Source: JBPOIC01 sp052034865
GTDB taxonomy: Bacteria > UBA10199 > JADFYH01
DNA: 64,000 nucleotides
Assembly: GCA_052034865.1 (NCBI GenBank)
Contig: JBPOIC010000039.1
Coordinates: forward strand, 8,041-72,040
Reading direction: 5' to 3'
Positions 61,187-64,000 of this stretch are shown here, one piece after another; positions within the stretch are counted from its first letter, which is position 1, and each line of letters opens with the position of its first letter. The translations under genes and the position numbers were made by a program. The notes beneath the pieces were generated by a model. That model had not been told where the DNA came from and did not search any database. It saw nothing but the letters and a program-made list of their open reading frames with translations.

Positions 61187-62493
61187 GTGCTATAGAGATC
61201 AAAAAACAAATCTTAGAATTAGTTTGTCAGTATGCTGAAGAGGCCCATGCTCAGAAGCCTTTCATTCCTGGGAATTCTCCCGTCCCCGTCTCAGGGAAAG
61301 TTTATGGCTCAGAAGAGCTTGTTTCTTTAGTTGAATCTTCTCTCGATTTTTGGCTTACAACGGGTCGGTTTAATGACGCCTTTGAAAAAAAATTAGGCGA
61401 GTATTTAGGTGTCAAACACGTTCTCACCGTTAATTCTGGATCTTCAGCAAACTTGTTAGCGATTGCAGCCCTAACTTCTCCAAGCTTAGGAGAAAGAGCA
61501 CTCAAAGCCGGAGATGAAATCATTACGGTGGCGTGTGGTTTCCCAACAACCGTTAATCCCGCGTTAATCTACGGTTTGGTTCCTGTTTTTCTCGATATCG
61601 ACATTCCAACTTATAATGTGAAAGCAGAGGTTATTGAGCAGGCAGTTACTTCAAAAACAAAAGCGATCATGCTTGCGCATGCCCTGGGTAATCCTTTCAA
61701 TGTTGACGAAGTGATGCGAGTGGCGAAGAAATATAACCTATGGGTCATAGAAGATTGTTGCGACGCACTAGGTTCGACTTATAAGGATAGGTTGGTTGGG
61801 ACTTTTGGCGACATTGGTACACTAAGCTTCTATCCTGCTCATCATATTACGATGGGTGAAGGAGGGGCCGTATTTACTCAGAGTCCCAAACTGAAACGTC
61901 TATTAGAATCTTTTCGAGATTGGGGACGCGACTGTTGGTGTGATCCCGGTAAAGACAACACATGTAGCAAGCGATTTGATTGGCAGTTAGGAGACCTTCC
62001 TAAAGGATACGATCATAAATACACGTACTCACATATCGGCTATAATTTAAAGATTACCGATATGCAGGCGGCCGTCGGTCTGGCTCAACTTGAAAAGCTA
62101 CCTCATTTTATTAAAGCCCGCAGAGAAAATTTTAAGCGATTAAAGGAAGGGCTGAAGGCATTCGAAGATTTTCTGATCCTTCCAAATGAAACTCCGGAGT
62201 CAAATCCTAGCTGGTTTGGATTTCCGATTGCTGTAAAAGAAACTTCTCCCTTTACACGAAATGAGTTCATTCAATTTTTAGATTCGAAAAAAATTGGAAC
62301 AAGACTTTTCTTTGGTGGCAACTTATTGAAACAACCTGCCTATAAACAAATCAAGCATAGGGCTGTTGGAGGACTGGAGAATACTGATTTTGTGATGAAT
62401 CAGGTGTTTTGGGTAGGTGTCTATCCTGGGCTATCTGAAGAATCTATCCAGTACATTGTGGACACAATCAAGAGCTTCTCGAATAACCTATGA
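61183..62493 (+). CDS. rfbH: CDP-4-keto-6-deoxyglucose 3-dehydrase (E1, PMP- and [2Fe-2S]-dependent)
   Basis: 436 residues. It removes the C3 hydroxyl of CDP-4-keto-6-deoxy-D-glucose using pyridoxamine phosphate and a [2Fe-2S] cluster. The diagnostic C-x57-C-x1-C-x7-C cluster is exact: Cys193, Cys251, Cys253 and Cys261. The usual Schiff-base lysine is replaced by His220 (FYPAHHITMGEGG), the mark of this enzyme versus sugar aminotransferases. It needs a reductase (E3, AscD/RfbI type), which is not in the window. It overlaps rfbG and the next gene by 4 bp each. Confidence 0.97.
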   Translation: MSAIEIKKQILELVCQYAEEAHAQKPFIPGNSPVPVSGKVYGSEELVSLVESSLDFWLTTGRFNDAFEKKLGEYLGVKHVLTVNSGSSANLLAIAALTSPSLGERALKAGDEIITVACGFPTTVNPALIYGLVPVFLDIDIPTYNVKAEVIEQAVTSKTKAIMLAHALGNPFNVDEVMRVAKKYNLWVIEDCCDALGSTYKDRLVGTFGDIGTLSFYPAHHITMGEGGAVFTQSPKLKRLLESFRDWGRDCWCDPGKDNTCSKRFDWQLGDLPKGYDHKYTYSHIGYNLKITDMQAAVGLAQLEKLPHFIKARRENFKRLKEGLKAFEDFLILPNETPESNPSWFGFPIAVKETSPFTRNEFIQFLDSKKIGTRLFFGGNLLKQPAYKQIKHRAVGGLENTDFVMNQVFWVGVYPGLSEESIQYIVDTIKSFSNNL

Positions 62494-63026
62494 AGGTTTT
62501 TGAAACACAATTAGAGGGATGCTCTTTGCTCTCTCCTAAATCTTTTAAAGACTCTAGAGGTACCTTTGTAAAAAATTATAGTTTCGAAATCTTTCAACAT
62601 TTCGGACTCGAAACCAATTTCAAAGAAGACTTCTTTTCGTTATCCTACAAAAATGTAATTAGAGGAATGCATTTTCAAGGTCCGCCCCATGAACATGTAA
62701 AAATAGTTAACTGTCTAAAAGGAGAAATTTTAGACGTCGTTATTGATTTAAGGAAACAATCAAAAAGTTACATGCATGTAGACTCTTTTATCCTTTCAGA
62801 TACAAACAACTTATGTCTTTATATACCAAAAGGTCTCGCTCATGGCTTTAAGGTCTTAACGGAGGAAGCGCTTGTATATTACAAGGTAACCAGCGCCTAT
62901 TCCCAAGATCATGACAGGGGAATTCTTTGGAGTAGCATCCCTTTTGATTGGAAAATTGAAAACCCAATCATTTCAGAACGAGATCAGTTGTTTCCTCAAC
63001 TTGAACACTATCTTTCTCCTTTCTGA
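62490..63026 (+). CDS. RmlC-like sugar-nucleotide epimerase (AscE candidate)
   Basis: 178 residues, a cupin of the dTDP-4-dehydrorhamnose 3,5-epimerase family. Family marks are SFKDSRGTFVKNY, VIRGMHFQGPPHEHVKIVNC with the catalytic histidine, GEILDVVIDLRKQS with the partner Asp, and YIPKGLAHGFKVL. Located directly after rfbH, it fits a C5 epimerase that converts the 3,6-dideoxy-4-keto sugar toward the L-series, as AscE does for ascarylose. A generic RmlC-type role cannot be excluded. It is AT-rich relative to rfbG. It overlaps rfbH by 4 bp. Confidence 0.85.
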   Translation: MKVFETQLEGCSLLSPKSFKDSRGTFVKNYSFEIFQHFGLETNFKEDFFSLSYKNVIRGMHFQGPPHEHVKIVNCLKGEILDVVIDLRKQSKSYMHVDSFILSDTNNLCLYIPKGLAHGFKVLTEEALVYYKVTSAYSQDHDRGILWSSIPFDWKIENPIISERDQLFPQLEHYLSPF

Positions 63027-63031
63027 GAAGA

Positions 63032-63928
63032 ATGAAAGCTCTTCTAATAACAGGAATAACAGGTTTTATTGGATCCAACCTCGCTCATGAGCTAAGCAAA
63101 GAATATAGAGTTCATGGTTTAGTGAGAGAGACTCAAAGTGAAACATGTAATGGCCTCATCAATGCAGGCATCACTTTGCATCCATTCACAGGGGACATTG
63201 CCTCTATTGTAAAAGCAATAGAGCAATCTAAAGCGGACGCAATCTTACATATCGCGGGAAAGATAATAACGAACCACTCGTCAGATAACATAAAAAGCCT
63301 AATAGAAGGGAATATTTTGTTTGGAGTGCAAGTCTTAGAAGCGATGAAAATGACCAAACTAAGAAGCATTCTCAACATTTCTACATTTCATCAATTTTTC
63401 AACTCTGAAAAATACAACCCCGCCTCATTATACGGAGCTACAAAACAATCATTCCTCGATATAGCACAGTTTTACGTAAACTCTGAGATCATTCATTTGA
63501 TCGATTTTTTGGTTTTTACCACTTATGGCCCTTCCGATAGGAAAGCTAGTTTAATAAACCTTCTAGTAAAATCTTTTTTTCAAAAATTACCTATCACCTT
63601 GTTCCATTTAAATCAGAAAATGAATCTGATTTATATAAGTGACCTCATAGCGGCTTTAAAAATTGCAGCTAAAGATTTGCTTTCAAACCAAAATAAAACC
63701 AGCACAAAAATCTCAGCCTTTTCGGATTTAGACATTACCGTTTCTGACCTTGTGAAAACTTTCGAACAAGTCATTGGAGAGCCTCTAGAGATCAATAGTC
63801 CAGTACCCCAACAGAAAAGGGAATACACAAAAATTGCAAAACCCTACCCAAAGCTCCCAGGATGGACACCCAAAATTTCTCTGATAGAAGGGTTAAAACT
63901 AGTTTTGGAAGGCGCTACATGTATCTAA
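63032..63928 (+). CDS. Extended SDR, probable CDP-4-keto-3,6-dideoxyhexose reductase
   Basis: 298 residues. ITGITGFIGSNLAHEL is the Rossmann motif and the catalytic Y-x-x-x-K is in LYGATKQSF. TYGPSDRK and MNLIYISDLIAAL resemble abequose/paratose/ascarylose synthase-type SDRs that reduce the 4-keto group at the end of the pathway. Gene order (after epimerase) supports the last step of CDP-3,6-dideoxyhexose synthesis. The sugar stereochemistry cannot be read from sequence. AT-rich; start 5 bp after the epimerase stop. Confidence 0.8.
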   Translation: MKALLITGITGFIGSNLAHELSKEYRVHGLVRETQSETCNGLINAGITLHPFTGDIASIVKAIEQSKADAILHIAGKIITNHSSDNIKSLIEGNILFGVQVLEAMKMTKLRSILNISTFHQFFNSEKYNPASLYGATKQSFLDIAQFYVNSEIIHLIDFLVFTTYGPSDRKASLINLLVKSFFQKLPITLFHLNQKMNLIYISDLIAALKIAAKDLLSNQNKTSTKISAFSDLDITVSDLVKTFEQVIGEPLEINSPVPQQKREYTKIAKPYPKLPGWTPKISLIEGLKLVLEGATCI

Positions 63929-64000
63929 TTTTAGGAGCAGGAGTTTCAGGACTTGCTGCGTCCCACCATTTAAAAAATAGGAATTGTAGAATTTTTGAAA
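63919..64000 (+). CDS. FAD/NAD-binding oxidoreductase-like protein, N-terminal fragment
   Basis: Only 27 codons are visible: MYLILGAGVSGLAASHHLKN then RNCRIFE. The G-x-G-x-x-G dinucleotide-binding fingerprint at the extreme N-terminus is typical of FAD-dependent amine oxidase/protoporphyrinogen oxidase-like or UDP-galactopyranose-mutase-like proteins, which often occur in O-antigen loci. The ATG overlaps the end of the preceding gene by 10 bp, so it belongs to the same operon. The gene continues past the window. Confidence 0.7.
   Translation, partial: MYLILGAGVSGLAASHHLKNRNCRIFE

Noticed and set aside
1..64000. CRISPR array, tRNA, rRNA or prophage
   Set aside because: No regular direct-repeat array, no cloverleaf-type gene, no rRNA sequence and no phage structural genes were noticed on reading either strand.

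Overview
The window comes from a Gram-negative bacterium of moderate GC content. The signs are an outer-membrane FadL-type porin, lipoproteins, Wza/Wzz-type polysaccharide export, CDP-dideoxysugar (O-antigen type) genes and a 14-subunit-type complex I locus with separate nuoC and nuoD. A Bdellovibrio-like bacterial histone and a ceramide-synthesis gene set suggest a lineage among the former Deltaproteobacteria or Bdellovibrionota. That placement is inference; there is no rRNA gene to settle it. Many genes lack an obvious Shine-Dalgarno sequence and some starts appear to be TTG or GTG. No tRNA, rRNA or CRISPR array was seen.

1-6.6 kb is a lipid region. It holds the end of a polysaccharide deacetylase, a YbhN/MprF-like membrane protein, an Aur1-like PAP2 phosphotransferase, and a probable bacterial sphingolipid set: serine palmitoyltransferase, a GNAT-type ceramide synthase and a CerR-like SDR. 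The Aur1-like gene is divergent from spt and could attach the ceramide head group. Intergenic hairpin and REP-like repeats are concentrated here. 6.8-16 kb is housekeeping: proA, rsfS, rlmH, gpmI, a histone-fold protein, citrate synthase, a TalC/FSA-type aldolase, an M3 peptidase and a PilZ protein.

16.1-33.2 kb is the nuo locus, in the order A-B-C-D-E-F, G, H, J-K, L, M, N. nuoI is absent. An antisense HEAT-like gene occupies its usual place between nuoH and nuoJ. Two decayed toxin-antitoxin modules (BrnT-like between nuoF and nuoG, HicAB between nuoK and nuoL) and several uncharacterised small genes are embedded in the locus. 33-38.4 kb carries an unknown protein, a FadL-like porin, ArsC, Tag and an ethylmalonyl-CoA mutase-like enzyme.

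38.4-64 kb is the cell-surface region. A leftward operon runs SLBB export protein, Wzz-like protein, then an 8.65-kb FAAL-ACP-KS-AT-DH-ER-KR-ACP polyketide synthase, which links a polyketide or lipid product to polysaccharide export. Facing away is a three-gene cluster for secreted proteins: a small exported protein, a lipoprotein with two lamin-tail domains, and a ComEC-like metallo-beta-lactamase lipoprotein. Next come an undecaprenyl-phosphate sugar transferase, two inactivated insertion sequences, a sulfatase-fold membrane transferase, a family-4 glycosyltransferase, and a tightly overlapping rfbF-rfbG-rfbH-epimerase-SDR operon predicted to make a CDP-3,6-dideoxyhexose, possibly CDP-ascarylose. 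The last gene runs off the window. The glycan genes from about 56.3 kb look more AT-rich than the housekeeping part, consistent with horizontal acquisition.
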